Positions 7,703-17,094 are shown, counted from the stretch's first letter. The stretch is DNA of 64,000 bases from UBA5314 sp964635975 (GCA_964635975.1 CAZWPO010000007.1:1-64000); one strand, 5' to 3'. Program-made: numbers and translations. Notes: generated from the letters alone by a model not told the origin.

Positions 7703-8707
7703 CTACTTTTTCTTCAAATCAGAGAGCCGCTTATACAGCTCGCGTTCTTCTTCGCTCAACTCCCGGGGAATATCTATCTTGATGCGGACGAAAAGATCTC
7801 CGACCGCATCGGCTTTGCCTTTCAGGCCTTTGCCTTTTAGCCGCAGTTTCTGGCCGTTATGGCTTCCGGGCGGAATCGTCACTATTAAAGGTTTTTCTAG
7901 GGCGGGCACCTGCACCTTATCGCCCAGAACTGCCTGTTCCGGTAGTATAACCAGATCAGTCTCCAGGTCCTGCCCTAAAACAGTGAATACGGGATGCGGC
8001 ACAATATGGACCTTAAGATAGAGGTCGCCCCTGGCGCCCCCTTGGATTCCTTCTCCTCCCTGGCCTTTTAGGCGAATGCGGCTACCCTCGCTGACGCCGG
8101 GGGGAATTTTCACCTCCAAAGTCTTCTGCTCGGGAATACTTCCTGTCCCGCCGCAGCGCGAACATATGCTACGACCTGCGATTCCACTGCCATGACAGCC
8201 GGGACATACTGATGCAGTGGATAGGCGCAAAGATTTAGTGCCGCCGTGATACAGTTCCTCCAATGAGACATCAATAATACTTTCAATGTCCTGCCCTTTC
8301 TGAGGGCCGGAGTACCCACGGCTACGGCCGGAAAAGGGAGAGCCCTGCCCTCCCCCTCCGAACATAGTAGCAAAAAAGTCGCTGAATCCTCCGAGGTCCT
8401 CGGGGTCGAAATTTCCGCTGGTATAGAAGCGAACTCCATCCATATCGGGCGGAGTCTCAAAATTGTCCCCCGCCCTCCAATTCGCGCCCAAATGGTCATA
8501 TTTAGCCCTTTTCTCAGAGTCGCTCAATACTTCGTACGCTTCATTTATCTGCTTGAATTTTTCTTCAGCTTCTTCTTTCTTTTTACCGCTGTGCAAGTCG
8601 GGATGCCACTTTCGAGCCAGCTTGCGGTAGGCTGCCTTTATCGTCTTTTCATCAGCATCCCTATTGACTCCAAGGGTCTCGTAATAATCCTGAAATTTTA
8701 CCGCCAT
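7703..8707 (-). CDS. cbpA: J-domain co-chaperone (DnaJ/CbpA type) with a half zinc finger
   Basis: Delivers substrates to DnaK and stimulates its ATPase. The J-domain occupies residues 5-70 (YYETLGVNRDADEKTIK; HPD motif present). A Gly/Phe-rich linker with GGFSDFFATMFGGGGQG follows (about 105-130). Two beta-barrel client-binding domains with the C-terminal EVKIPPGV and VTIPPGSHNGQKLRLKGKG motifs end the protein. Between them are only two CxxCxGxG-type motifs (CPGCHGSG near 168, CSRCGGTG near 182) where DnaJ has four and CbpA has none. At 334 residues it is shorter than DnaJ (about 375). It is second in the operon, 30 bp after dnaK. Confidence 0.88.
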   Translation of the reverse strand: MAVKFQDYYETLGVNRDADEKTIKAAYRKLARKWHPDLHSGKKKEEAEEKFKQINEAYEVLSDSEKRAKYDHLGANWRAGDNFETPPDMDGVRFYTSGNFDPEDLGGFSDFFATMFGGGGQGSPFSGRSRGYSGPQKGQDIESIIDVSLEELYHGGTKSLRLSTASVCPGCHGSGIAGRSICSRCGGTGSIPEQKTLEVKIPPGVSEGSRIRLKGQGGEGIQGGARGDLYLKVHIVPHPVFTVLGQDLETDLVILPEQAVLGDKVQVPALEKPLIVTIPPGSHNGQKLRLKGKGLKGKADAVGDLFVRIKIDIPRELSEEERELYKRLSDLKKK

Positions 8708-8737
8708 ACTACAACATCCTCCACCAGCAGGCTATTA

Positions 8738-10597
8738 TTATGCTTCGTCAAAATCGGCATCTACGACATCCTGGTTGGAACCTGTGGTTTCCGGACCGCT
8801 CGTGGTCCTGCCCAGGTTGTCAAATACATGAGCTGCCTGTTCCAGCTCCTCCTTAAGAGTGCGAATTCTGTCAGCAGGGCCTTTATCTTTCAGCTGTACA
8901 CGCAAATCATTCAAAAGGTTCTCTATACGAGCTTTTTCATGAACCGGCAACTGCTCTCCCATAGCGTTTAGCTGCCTTTCGACAGCGTAGCATAGGCTGT
9001 CCGCCTCGTTATATAGTTCAACTTCCGCACGCCGCTTTTTATCCTCGTCAGCATAGCGCTTGGCATCATCCAGCATACGGTCTATCTCGCCCCTGTCCAG
9101 GTTCGATGATCCGCTGATGGTAACGGTCTGTTCTTTGCCGGTCCCCTTGTCTGCAGCACTCACCTTCAAGATGCCGTTGGCATCAATATCAAATGTCACT
9201 TCTACCTGGGGCATGCCACGGGGGGCCGGGGCGATCCCTTCCAGCTTGAACTGTCCCAGCGAACGATTGTCTCTGGCCAGGTCCCTTTCACCCTGAAGGA
9301 CGTTTATATCAACAGCTGGCTGGTTGTCTTCAGCCGTTGAGAAGGTCTCACTGCGGCGGACCGGAATCGTCGTATTTCTCTCGATTATCCTGGTCATCAG
9401 CCCGCCCATAGTCTCAACACCAAGTGAAAGTGGAGTAACGTCTAACAATACTACATCTTTGACTTCTCCTGCCAGTACACCGGCTTGGATGGCGGCGCCA
9501 ACTGCCACAACCTCATCAGGATTGACCCCCATGTGCGGATCTTTACCGGTTAGATCTCTGACCATTTTTTGCACCATCGGTATGCGTGTGGATCCTCCCA
9601 CCAGAATCACCTCATCCAGATCACGTGCGGAAAGCTTGGCATCAGCCAGTGCATTTTTTACCGGCTCCCGGCACTTCTCAACCAGGTCGTGGATCAAATC
9701 CTCCAACTTGGCCCGGCTCAATTTCATGTCCAGATGTTTGGGACCGCTGGCATCAGCCGTGATAAAAGGAAGACTGATCTGGGTTTCCATTACGCTCGAC
9801 AGTTCAACTTTAGCTTTTTCAGACGCTTCGGTCAGCCGCTGCAATGCTTGCTTGTCTTTGCGAAGATCTATCCCATAGTCTTTTTGGAACTCCGTTGCCA
9901 GCCAATCTACTATCTCCTTGTCAAAATTATCGCCGCCCAGGTGAGTATCTCCATTAGTCGACTTGACCTCAAATACTCCGTCCCCGACTTCTAAGATGGA
10001 AACGTCAAAAGTGCCGCCCCCCAGGTCGAAGACCAGGATGGTTTCATTGCTCTTCTTATCCAGGCCATATGCCAGGGCAGCCGCAGTGGGCTCATTGATG
10101 ATGCGCAGAACATTTAATCCCGCTACCTTGCCCGCATCCTTAGTAGATTGACGCTGTGCGTCGTTAAAATAAGCGGGAACCGTTATCACAACGTCCTTGA
10201 CTTTCTCCCCCAGGTACGCGGAAGCGTCATCGACCAGCTTCTTGAGCACCAACGCAGATACTTCTTCGGGCGCGATCTGGCGGTCTTTGACTATAAAACG
10301 AACCGCATCACTGGGACCCGAGACTACCGCATAGGGCACCAGTTTGCGCTCCCCTTCCACTTCCGAATAGCGCCGGCCGATGAACCGCTTAGCCGAGTAA
10401 AAAGTTTTTTCCGGGTTTAAGGCGCCCTGGCGTTTGGCCACCTGGCCAACCAGTCGCTCATCGTTATCCTTGAAAGCCACCACAGACGGAGTAGTACGCG
10501 ACCCTTCGGCGTTGGCAATTACGGTCGGGCTTCCTCCTTCCATTACAGCAATAACAGAGTTAGTCGTTCCCAGGTCAATACCAACTGCTTTCGACAT
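8738..10597 (-). CDS. dnaK: Molecular chaperone DnaK (Hsp70)
   Basis: An ATP-driven folding chaperone and first gene of the heat-shock operon. It shows the complete Hsp70 signature: phosphate-1 loop GIDLGTTNS at residues 6-14, VITVPAYFND near 139, DLGGGTFDVSIL near 192, ILVGGSTRIPMVQ near 330, linker DVVLLDVTPLSLG near 380, and a substrate-binding domain and lid ending in a short acidic tail (DVVDADFDEA). Its 619 residues and the 24-residue deletion in the ATPase domain fit Gram-positive DnaK. The ATG has AGGAGG 8 nt upstream. No grpE or hrcA lies beside it, and a CtsR box rather than a CIRCE element controls it. Confidence 0.98.
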   Translation of the reverse strand: MSKAVGIDLGTTNSVIAVMEGGSPTVIANAEGSRTTPSVVAFKDNDERLVGQVAKRQGALNPEKTFYSAKRFIGRRYSEVEGERKLVPYAVVSGPSDAVRFIVKDRQIAPEEVSALVLKKLVDDASAYLGEKVKDVVITVPAYFNDAQRQSTKDAGKVAGLNVLRIINEPTAAALAYGLDKKSNETILVFDLGGGTFDVSILEVGDGVFEVKSTNGDTHLGGDNFDKEIVDWLATEFQKDYGIDLRKDKQALQRLTEASEKAKVELSSVMETQISLPFITADASGPKHLDMKLSRAKLEDLIHDLVEKCREPVKNALADAKLSARDLDEVILVGGSTRIPMVQKMVRDLTGKDPHMGVNPDEVVAVGAAIQAGVLAGEVKDVVLLDVTPLSLGVETMGGLMTRIIERNTTIPVRRSETFSTAEDNQPAVDINVLQGERDLARDNRSLGQFKLEGIAPAPRGMPQVEVTFDIDANGILKVSAADKGTGKEQTVTISGSSNLDRGEIDRMLDDAKRYADEDKKRRAEVELYNEADSLCYAVERQLNAMGEQLPVHEKARIENLLNDLRVQLKDKGPADRIRTLKEELEQAAHVFDNLGRTTSGPETTGSNQDVVDADFDEA

Positions 10598-10769
10598 GTC
10601 ATATACCTCCTTTTTCCTCTTAAAAAAAATTTGCCATTGGGAATAACATGGCCTCTATTTCTACTCGAAAGATGTGATCCCCCCAACATAATTATCGGGA
10701 GGCAAAACATCTCATCCAAGCGTCCAAATCCCTCGTAGCAAATTACTTTTAATATCTGTTGATAACTCC

Positions 10770-10798
10770 ATTATAGGAGGTGTTTTAATAATAGTCAA
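10770..10798 (-). promoter_or_regulatory. Sigma-A promoter of the dnaK operon
   Basis: On the minus strand TTGACT (10798-10793), a 17-bp spacer and TATAAT (10775-10770). This gives a 5' leader of about 165 nt, which holds an AGATGT/ACATCT stem (10714-10671) that could be a structured or temperature-responsive element. Confidence 0.82.
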
Positions 10799-10809
10799 TA
10801 AAGGTCAAA
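10793..10809 (+). promoter_or_regulatory. CtsR operator overlapping the dnaK -35 box
   Basis: AGTCAAT-AAA-GGTCAAA matches the CtsR heptad direct repeat (A/G)GTCAAA-NAN-(A/G)GTCAAA at all but one base. The first heptad is the complement of the -35 hexamer, so CtsR binding would block RNA polymerase. No CIRCE palindrome is present. Confidence 0.78.
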
Positions 10810-10859
10810 GATATTTTTATATAAAGATTTGCTCCGGAACGCTTCGGGCTCCAGCCTGC

Positions 10860-12548
10860 TTATTCCTGACGGCTGCCGAGCGCTCTGATCATGCTGCTGG
10901 CGATTTCCTTAAAAACCGGAGCGGCATCACGCGCACCGGATTGACCATCCTCTACCATGACCACCACTGCCCAGCGCGGGTTATCAGCCGGGAAATAACC
11001 TCCAAACCATGCGTCCAGTATCTCGTCATTATCTTCATTATAGCTCCCAGTCTGACTGGTACCGGTCTTGCCCGCAACCTTAGCTTCTGGTATTACAGCT
11101 GTGCTGGCCGTTCCCTCATTAATGACCTTCTCCATCATTTTCTGAATGAGCCGGGCAGTCTCGGGTTTTATCACCTGCTCCTTTTCCGGTGCAGGGCTTT
11201 CCATCTTGCGGCCCTGGTTGTCTACAGCGTAGCGCAATAGACGAGGAGCCGACCAGCGGCCAGAGTCGGCAATGGTTGATATCATTGAGCACACCTGCAG
11301 CGGGGACATCATAATCCCCTGCTGTCCAAGGCTGGCATTGGCCAGGGCACGTGGTCCGGGATTAATTACGATGCTGGAGTCAGAAGCAAGCGGATAACCA
11401 AGCAGCAAAGCTTTATCCACATGCATCTTTGAAGTATATTTCTGAAGCCGGGAACTCCCCAGGCGCTCCCCGACTTCGATAAATACAGGATTGCAGGATA
11501 AGGCGAAAGCCTGGCTGAATGTCAAATGTCCATGGCCTTGTTTTCTCAGGCAAGGTATGGAGAAACCGTCTGCCATTGTGTATATGCCGGTGCAGTTGAA
11601 GCTGTCTTCAGGTTTTACGACCCCTTCCTCTAGTGCGGCTGCCGCAACGACAATTTTGAATAATGATCCTGGATAATATCGGTTAAGGGCTCGATTTAGA
11701 AGGGGAGATTCTGATGTAGTGGTCTGGGCAATCTGATAAGGATTAAATGTAGGGCGGCTGACTATAGCGAGGACCTCCTGGGTTTTAACATCCATAACCA
11801 CTGCCGCACCTTTGAAAACACCTCGATTCATAGCCTGTTCTACGATGTCCTGAATACGCCGGTCGATAGTCAGCACCACCGTTGATTTTTGCGCGTCCTG
11901 CTCCTGGCGTATCTTATACATGAGCCCGTTTATGACCAGACCCCGGGCGTCATGCACCGAAACCAGCTGCTGTCCGGGCGCATCTTTGTGCAGTATTTCG
12001 TCATAAAGTTTTTCTATTCCTGCAGCTCCGGTAGGATTTTCCCCTCCCCCCAGATAGCCGAGTATATGGGCTCCGTATCCGTCGCTTCCATAACGTTTAT
12101 CGACCGGAACTAACAGTAGAGACGGATCGTTTAGATTCTCAATTCGCCTTTGCTGCGAATCATTGATGCCCTCTGCCAACCTTATCCATCCCGAGTTGGC
12201 TTCAACAGCTGCAAGCACTTTTGAGTAGATTTCCTCGTAATCCTGGTTTAAGATTATAGCCAACTTGAATGCGGTTTCGGATAAGCTGTCCTCCCAGCTT
12301 TTTCCCTGATGCGAACTGGTGATCATGTATAGAGCCAGGGTGTTTTCTCTACCGCTTAAGGGGAGCTGGTTTCTGTCTAAGATGTCCCCCCTGGCATATT
12401 CCTTTAAGGGAATGCGGCGGCTGCGCATAGCAGCAGCCCGGTCAGCCAACTGGGGTCCTTCTATCAGTTGGTAATAGGCTAAGAATCCAAGCACGCTGCT
12501 ATAAAGAATAAGCATTATGCACATAAGTAAAAAAACCCGGCGGCGCAA
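10860..12548 (-). CDS. Penicillin-binding protein, class B transpeptidase (PbpI/PBP2-like)
   Basis: A membrane-anchored peptidoglycan transpeptidase of 562 residues. It has an N-terminal membrane helix (VFLLMCIMLILYSSVLGFLA), a PBP dimer domain with RGDILDRN near 54, and a transpeptidase domain with SxxK as SLFK in YPGSLFKIV near 297, SxN as SCN near 352, and KTG as AGKTGTSQTG near 492. The start is a TTG at 12546-12548, 7 nt after GGAGG. It closes a block (alaS, ireB, ruvX, yrzB, mltG, U32 protease) that in B. subtilis also ends near pbpI (yrrR). SpoVD or PbpA-like roles are alternatives. No PASTA domains are present. Confidence 0.88.
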   Translation of the reverse strand: MRRRVFLLMCIMLILYSSVLGFLAYYQLIEGPQLADRAAAMRSRRIPLKEYARGDILDRNQLPLSGRENTLALYMITSSHQGKSWEDSLSETAFKLAIILNQDYEEIYSKVLAAVEANSGWIRLAEGINDSQQRRIENLNDPSLLLVPVDKRYGSDGYGAHILGYLGGGENPTGAAGIEKLYDEILHKDAPGQQLVSVHDARGLVINGLMYKIRQEQDAQKSTVVLTIDRRIQDIVEQAMNRGVFKGAAVVMDVKTQEVLAIVSRPTFNPYQIAQTTTSESPLLNRALNRYYPGSLFKIVVAAAALEEGVVKPEDSFNCTGIYTMADGFSIPCLRKQGHGHLTFSQAFALSCNPVFIEVGERLGSSRLQKYTSKMHVDKALLLGYPLASDSSIVINPGPRALANASLGQQGIMMSPLQVCSMISTIADSGRWSAPRLLRYAVDNQGRKMESPAPEKEQVIKPETARLIQKMMEKVINEGTASTAVIPEAKVAGKTGTSQTGSYNEDNDEILDAWFGGYFPADNPRWAVVVMVEDGQSGARDAAPVFKEIASSMIRALGSRQE

Positions 12549-12619
12549 AGCGTGTCCTCCTTTTGGAAGTCCCTTTTACCATTTTGGTCGCGCCGGGTTA
12601 TTCTTATGCAGTACCGCCT

Positions 12620-12832
12620 TTACCTTCCCGGATCGAGCAGGTCGATGGGGTATGGGAGATTGGACAGGATTTGCAGCATATCATCCCTTGTATCTGAAGT
12701 GCAGCGGATAACCAGCAATCCGTGGCGGCTGTCCAGAGTAGATACTATCCCCAGATGTTCGTAGGCTTCAATTATTTTGCTGATTATATCGATATCGGGC
12801 GGATTGACGGTTAGATAAATATTTTCAGACAT
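12620..12832 (-). CDS. DUF4911 family small protein
   Basis: A 70-residue protein, MSENIYLTVNPPDIDIISKI and onward, with an alternating strand-helix pattern like a small ferredoxin-like fold and no cysteines. Its ATG overlaps the end of the U32 peptidase gene by 8 nt, so translation is coupled. Members of this family (DUF4911) are typically found beside U32 peptidases in Firmicutes, which suggests a partner role in the same RNA-modification or envelope process. No biochemical function is known. Confidence 0.65.
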   Translation of the reverse strand: MSENIYLTVNPPDIDIISKIIEAYEHLGIVSTLDSRHGLLVIRCTSDTRDDMLQILSNLPYPIDLLDPGR

Positions 12833-14057
12833 TATTGTTTACCGTCCTTCTGATAATTGAATATTCCGGGCATTTACGCTGGCAAGGTATCATTACCCTC
12901 TGCCGGGGATGACGTGCCCTATCGATTATTTGCAGATCCTGATCGTATAGAACCGGAGCATCAAGACTGAAAGTCTCACCCCCGGGCAGAAGAACCTCCA
13001 ACGGCTCGCAGGGTCCAAAATTAGCGCGCTGCTCAACCTCCAGCAGACTCTGTTGACTATGGTATCCTCTGACTACCGCGCAGAAATCGGAACGCCGCCT
13101 GCTTTCTATCTTGTCAATATCCTGCAAAGGCTGTTCGTTACCCTGGAGAAAGCCTGATGTAAAAGGTCGGGAAGCGGTCAAATCCAGTTCTCTCTTCCAC
13201 CCTTCCATCTCTTCGGGGAGATACGGTTTTCCGCTGGAGAGATAGACATCAATAGCCTGCCGGTAGGTACTGGCAGCACTGGCAACGTATAAGGGGCTTT
13301 TCATCCGCCCTTCCACCTTAAAGGCATCAATGCCAGCATCTATGAGATTGGGAATATATTCCAACAAGCAGAGATCTCTCGAGTTTAAAATATAGGCTCC
13401 ACGGCCGTCTTCTTCAATTGGGAAGAACTGCCCGGGCCGCTTTTCTTCCTGTAAAGCGTAGCGGTACCGGCAGGGATGAGCGCATTCCCCGCGATTGGCA
13501 CTGCGGTTGGTCATGTACTGAGACAGCAGGCAGCGTCCAGAATAAGATACGCACATTGCCCCGTGAATAAATAATTCGATCTGCATCGAGGTCTTTCGTT
13601 TAATCAGCTTGATTTCTTCCAGGTTCAGTTCACGGGCTAGAACCAGGCGGCTTATCCCCATGTCTTGATAGAAAGCAGCCGTCTCGTAATTGCAGACATT
13701 TGCCTGAGTGCTCAGAGTCAACGCTAATCCCGGCGCATATTTTTGAGCCATCCTTACAACTCCCGGATCACTAACTATAAGAGCATCAGGGCCCAGGCTT
13801 TGCAGTTGTCCCAGGTAAGGGGGCAGGATTTCGAGGTCCCGGTTGTGCGCAATAATATTTACAGTTACATAGGCTTTTTTGCCCTGGCTATGCAGGAAGG
13901 CAATGCCTTCGGACATTTCTTCCATTTCAAAGTTGCCTGCAAAAGCCCGCAGGCTGAATTCCTTGCCCCCCAGATATACAGCATCCGCACCATAAAGGAC
14001 GGCAACTCTTAATTTTTCTAGATTTCCAGCCGGTAGAACCAGCTCTGGTCTCTTCAT
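12825..14057 (-). CDS. U32 family peptidase / tRNA U34 hydroxylation protein (TrhP-like)
   Basis: A 410-residue U32 family protein. Members include TrhP (YegQ; YrrN/YrrO in B. subtilis), which hydroxylates tRNA uridine-34 using prephenate-dependent chemistry, and RlhA. Visible features are the N-terminal barrel ELVLPAGNLEKLRVAVLYGA, the U32 signature ELFIHGAMCVSYSGRCLLSQ near 165, and the cysteine set C, C, C, C in GRCLLSQ, GECAHPC and the upstream CVSYSG, which probably bind an Fe-S cluster. KVEGRMKS near 250 is the second family motif. It belongs to the mltG-pbpI block, as in B. subtilis yrrL-yrrM-yrrN-yrrO. The peptidase name is historical. Confidence 0.88.
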   Translation of the reverse strand: MKRPELVLPAGNLEKLRVAVLYGADAVYLGGKEFSLRAFAGNFEMEEMSEGIAFLHSQGKKAYVTVNIIAHNRDLEILPPYLGQLQSLGPDALIVSDPGVVRMAQKYAPGLALTLSTQANVCNYETAAFYQDMGISRLVLARELNLEEIKLIKRKTSMQIELFIHGAMCVSYSGRCLLSQYMTNRSANRGECAHPCRYRYALQEEKRPGQFFPIEEDGRGAYILNSRDLCLLEYIPNLIDAGIDAFKVEGRMKSPLYVASAASTYRQAIDVYLSSGKPYLPEEMEGWKRELDLTASRPFTSGFLQGNEQPLQDIDKIESRRRSDFCAVVRGYHSQQSLLEVEQRANFGPCEPLEVLLPGGETFSLDAPVLYDQDLQIIDRARHPRQRVMIPCQRKCPEYSIIRRTVNNNV

Positions 14058-14173
14058 TTGTTACTTACCTCCAAAAATCATGGCTATGAGAGACAGGATA
14101 GAGATACTCTACTTAAGATACCCGTGTGGATATCAAAGCTTACAGTGATCGCCCGACTGAAGTCCTGTGGGCT

Positions 14174-15223
14174 TTATTTTATATACTTCTTCATAGCCGC
14201 ATTGTGCTCTTCCAGGGTTGTAGAAAAATGATGAGTTCCGTCCCCTTTTGCCACGAAATACAGGTAGTTGTGCTGTTGAGGATTAAGTGCGGCCTTTAGG
14301 GAGGCTTCGCCGGGACTGGCAATCGGTCCCGGGGGCAGTCCGGGATATTTATAGGTATTGTATGGAGAATCGATTTTGGTATCGGCAATACTCAATACTT
14401 CTTTTTCCTGTTTTAAAGCATATAGTACTGTTGAACACAGCTGGAGAGCCATACCTCTATCCAGGCGGTTCTTGATTACTCCTGAAATAATCTCACGTTC
14501 GGTAGCGGCCCGGGCTTCACGTTCAATCAGCGAAGCAATAGTCACTAGCTGCAGCGGAGTCTTCTTCTGCTGCTGGGCGATGGCAGATATCTCGCCGTCC
14601 CAGGTTTTCTGGAAGCGGGCCAGCATCATGTCAACAATCTGCTCTGCCCCGGTGTTTTCTTCAATAATATATGTGTCCGGAAACAGAAAGCCTTCCAGTC
14701 GCTGTTCCCTCTTTGATCCGACGGTCGGTAAAAAGGCATAATTATAGTCTTGCTTGAGGGCAGCCTGCCAGGCGCTGGCAGTAACTGCATTCTTTTCAAT
14801 CAAAAGGCGACCGATCTGGTCAGCGGTGAAGCCCTCAGGTATAGTGACAGTTATGCTTACTACCTTGCCCTCGGCGATAAGCCCGGCCATCTCGGAAAGA
14901 GTTTGACTGCGGTAAAACCTGTAATGCCCTGGTTTTAAAGCGCTGGCCAGATCATTTTCACTGCAATAGAAACGAAAAACATTCTCACTGCGGATGAGTC
15001 CGCCCTGTTTTAAAATCCTTCCCACATCCATCGCCGAGCTCTTTTCCGGTATAACAATATCAACGGCGGTCAGATCCTGGGGAGAAACCGCAGACAGCTG
15101 TACTTTCCAGGCTTGTACCAAAACAAGCGCTAATATTATCACTGTCGCCAGGCTTATGCTCAAGGTTTTGGTTCTGGTTTTGGCTTGTCTATTCTTTCCA
15201 GGTTTAAAAACGATTTGGCTCAT
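14174..15223 (-). CDS. mltG: Endolytic murein transglycosylase MltG
   Basis: A membrane-anchored lytic transglycosylase that cuts nascent glycan strands and thus sets their length. It has an N-terminal cytoplasmic basic stretch, a single membrane helix (residues 22-42, LSISLATVIILALVLVQAW), a LysM-like subdomain, and the YceG catalytic domain with the conserved LEGFLFPDTYII, the catalytic Glu in IASLIEREA near 230, SPYNTYKYPGLPPGPI near 280 and AALNPQQHNYLYFVAKGDG near 310. Its 349 residues are normal. It corresponds to B. subtilis yrrL in the same neighbourhood. Confidence 0.94.
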   Translation of the reverse strand: MSQIVFKPGKNRQAKTRTKTLSISLATVIILALVLVQAWKVQLSAVSPQDLTAVDIVIPEKSSAMDVGRILKQGGLIRSENVFRFYCSENDLASALKPGHYRFYRSQTLSEMAGLIAEGKVVSITVTIPEGFTADQIGRLLIEKNAVTASAWQAALKQDYNYAFLPTVGSKREQRLEGFLFPDTYIIEENTGAEQIVDMMLARFQKTWDGEISAIAQQQKKTPLQLVTIASLIEREARAATEREIISGVIKNRLDRGMALQLCSTVLYALKQEKEVLSIADTKIDSPYNTYKYPGLPPGPIASPGEASLKAALNPQQHNYLYFVAKGDGTHHFSTTLEEHNAAMKKYIK

Positions 15224-15243
15224 GCTCCTATTCCTTATTCCCT

Positions 15244-16719
15244 TTATCCGGGTTGGGGGCCGGTACTGTTGTCTTTTGGTTTAACAGGATCGTTCTTTTT
15301 GCCGTTATCTGTTGGATTCGGCTTTTGGGGCTCGGTAGCGGGATTTGTATTAGCCGGAGGACCGCCATTGGGATTTGCGCCATCGGCACTCGGCCCTACT
15401 AAAACAAGACGGTTCAAGGGCTGGTAGTAATCACTGGAGAGGAGTTCCTGGGCGATCACATTGCCGTCATTATCAAGAAAACTCCTGAATGCCCTTACTG
15501 CATATCCGGCTGCTCCGCCATGATCTACCCTCTCCTCGCCCGGGGCCAGATCGGAACTGACTTCTCGGATTTCGCCATAGGAGATCACCTGGTCGACAAC
15601 GTGGGTCAGCTTGACGTTTACCTTGTCATTCTGGTTTCCGAATATTGCAATAGTAAGTTCCCCGCCATTAGTTCCGGCCTGAATATATATAGGTGACGAA
15701 GTAGTATTTTTGAATTGGAAGTCCTGAATACCATAGGAGACAGTAGCATCAAGTCCCAGGGGTACATAGACAATAGCCAGCCCGTGGTTGTGCCTTTCGA
15801 CGATCTCCAGCCCCGACATTAAAACCGCATTATAGAGAGTGGAAGATACCTGACATACCCCCCCGCCCAGTCCGGGCTCAAAACGATTGCCAACAATAAC
15901 TTTCGCTTCACTGTAGCCGCTATTCACGGTGCGCTCTCCCACAGTCCCATTGAATGAAAAGACCTCCCCGGGGAGCACCATTTTGCTGTTAATCGACGAG
16001 GCGGCCAGACGAAGGTTGCTGGAACGGTTTATCTCATAGGTTTTGAATTGAGTCGTGTAAGATGCCAATTCGCCCATACCTTTCAAGTCCGCGGCTTTGA
16101 CTTTCGGGGGCGTTTCTTCTATGGGCAGCAGTATATCGATTTCCAAGGGGTATGTAGTCCATTCCCTGGGTAATTCTGCTATCACAGTCTCTGCCCTTAC
16201 TCCTCGCCCGGGCTTCTCAGGTATGATTTTCAAGCCAGCAGATGCGTCGATCTCAATGCGGGCATTCTGGCACTCGCTTCCGATTTCCTGGTTCCAGCTA
16301 TCAACCAGACTCTGGATAACCGGCACCTGATACTGTAAAGAGGGCTGGTAGACGACAATGGTTGAGCCCCGAAGATTAAAAAGCTTGGAACCAAAAGATC
16401 TGTTTCTCTCTTTGGCCCAAACTTCCTCAATGATCTGCTCTGCGTCAGGCATATAACATAGTTCGGAAAGTTTAACATCATAAGCAAAGCTTTCCTTGTA
16501 AAAGTGAATATTGGTCTTTTGGAGAACGACAACTTGCTTTTTTAGCTCTAGGGCCGCTTCTTCCTTGCTCAAGCCCTCCATTTTTACTCCGGCTATCTCC
16601 ACCCCGGGAAGAAAGCGCTCTGTAGTGTTAAACCACTGGAGTATGGATATTCCCGCAGCGCATAATATGCCTGCCATAATAGCTATCGGAATCCAAATCT
16701 TCAAAGAATCGCGACTCAA
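15244..16719 (-). CDS. VanW family protein with peptidoglycan-binding-like N-terminus
   Basis: A predicted exported membrane-anchored protein of 491 residues. It has an N-terminal membrane helix (WIPIAIMAGILCAAGISILQ), a PG_binding_4-type region (about 40-190), then the VanW domain with FSFNGTVGERTVNSGYSEA, GGGVCQVSSTLYNAVL and RHNHGLAIVYVPLGLDATV (about 250-370). A G5-like segment (about 380-440) and a Pro/Asn/Gly-rich tail end it. VanW proteins are linked to glycopeptide resistance clusters and cell-wall genes, but their reaction is unknown. The start is TTG 16717-16719, with GGGGG 7 nt upstream. It is inserted between yrzB-like and mltG genes, unlike the B. subtilis order. Confidence 0.87.
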   Translation of the reverse strand: MSRDSLKIWIPIAIMAGILCAAGISILQWFNTTERFLPGVEIAGVKMEGLSKEEAALELKKQVVVLQKTNIHFYKESFAYDVKLSELCYMPDAEQIIEEVWAKERNRSFGSKLFNLRGSTIVVYQPSLQYQVPVIQSLVDSWNQEIGSECQNARIEIDASAGLKIIPEKPGRGVRAETVIAELPREWTTYPLEIDILLPIEETPPKVKAADLKGMGELASYTTQFKTYEINRSSNLRLAASSINSKMVLPGEVFSFNGTVGERTVNSGYSEAKVIVGNRFEPGLGGGVCQVSSTLYNAVLMSGLEIVERHNHGLAIVYVPLGLDATVSYGIQDFQFKNTTSSPIYIQAGTNGGELTIAIFGNQNDKVNVKLTHVVDQVISYGEIREVSSDLAPGEERVDHGGAAGYAVRAFRSFLDNDGNVIAQELLSSDYYQPLNRLVLVGPSADGANPNGGPPANTNPATEPQKPNPTDNGKKNDPVKPKDNSTGPQPG

Positions 16720-17094
16720 ACCTGTACCCCCAAAAAACCTCTATTTCTGCACAATCTCCATCTATTATATAACAATTGACATTAAACATATACATATATT
16801 AAAAGCGTATGATTGGCGTTTGTAGAACATTACTATTTCCATTTTCGTTGTTCTGTTTCGTTAGCTTTAGCATTATATTCAGTTCATAATAAACTGCTAT
16901 GTTTGGGCGTAATAAGTCCGCCTCAGAAACTTGCGCAGACGCATGAGACAGCTTTAAACAAAAAGGGACATCACCAGCACTCGATGTGCATGCAGGTGAT
17001 GCCCCTCTTGAGTTTACGGTTATACACTACTTTCGGATGTGACTTTTGAGATGCCTTCAAACATTCCGGCAACTGCGTTTTCCACGCTAGCAGC
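16720..17094. other. Intergenic region between VanW and DUF1292 genes
   Basis: AT-rich and without an ORF that has a ribosome site. It holds the minus-strand terminator at 16959-17005 and a minus-strand TATAAT at about 16767 that may serve the vanW-mltG-U32-pbp genes. The -35 is unclear. Confidence 0.4.
16959..17005 (-). terminator. Intrinsic terminator after the alaS-ireB-ruvX-DUF1292 genes
   Basis: On the minus strand GGGGCATCACC (17005-16995) pairs with GGTGATGTCCC (16975-16965), followed by TTTTTGTTT. It splits the block into an alaS transcript and a vanW-pbp transcript. Confidence 0.78.

Noticed and set aside
10598..10859. CIRCE element for HrcA upstream of dnaK
   Set aside because: No TTAGCACTC/GAGTGCTAA inverted repeat found; a CtsR box is present instead.
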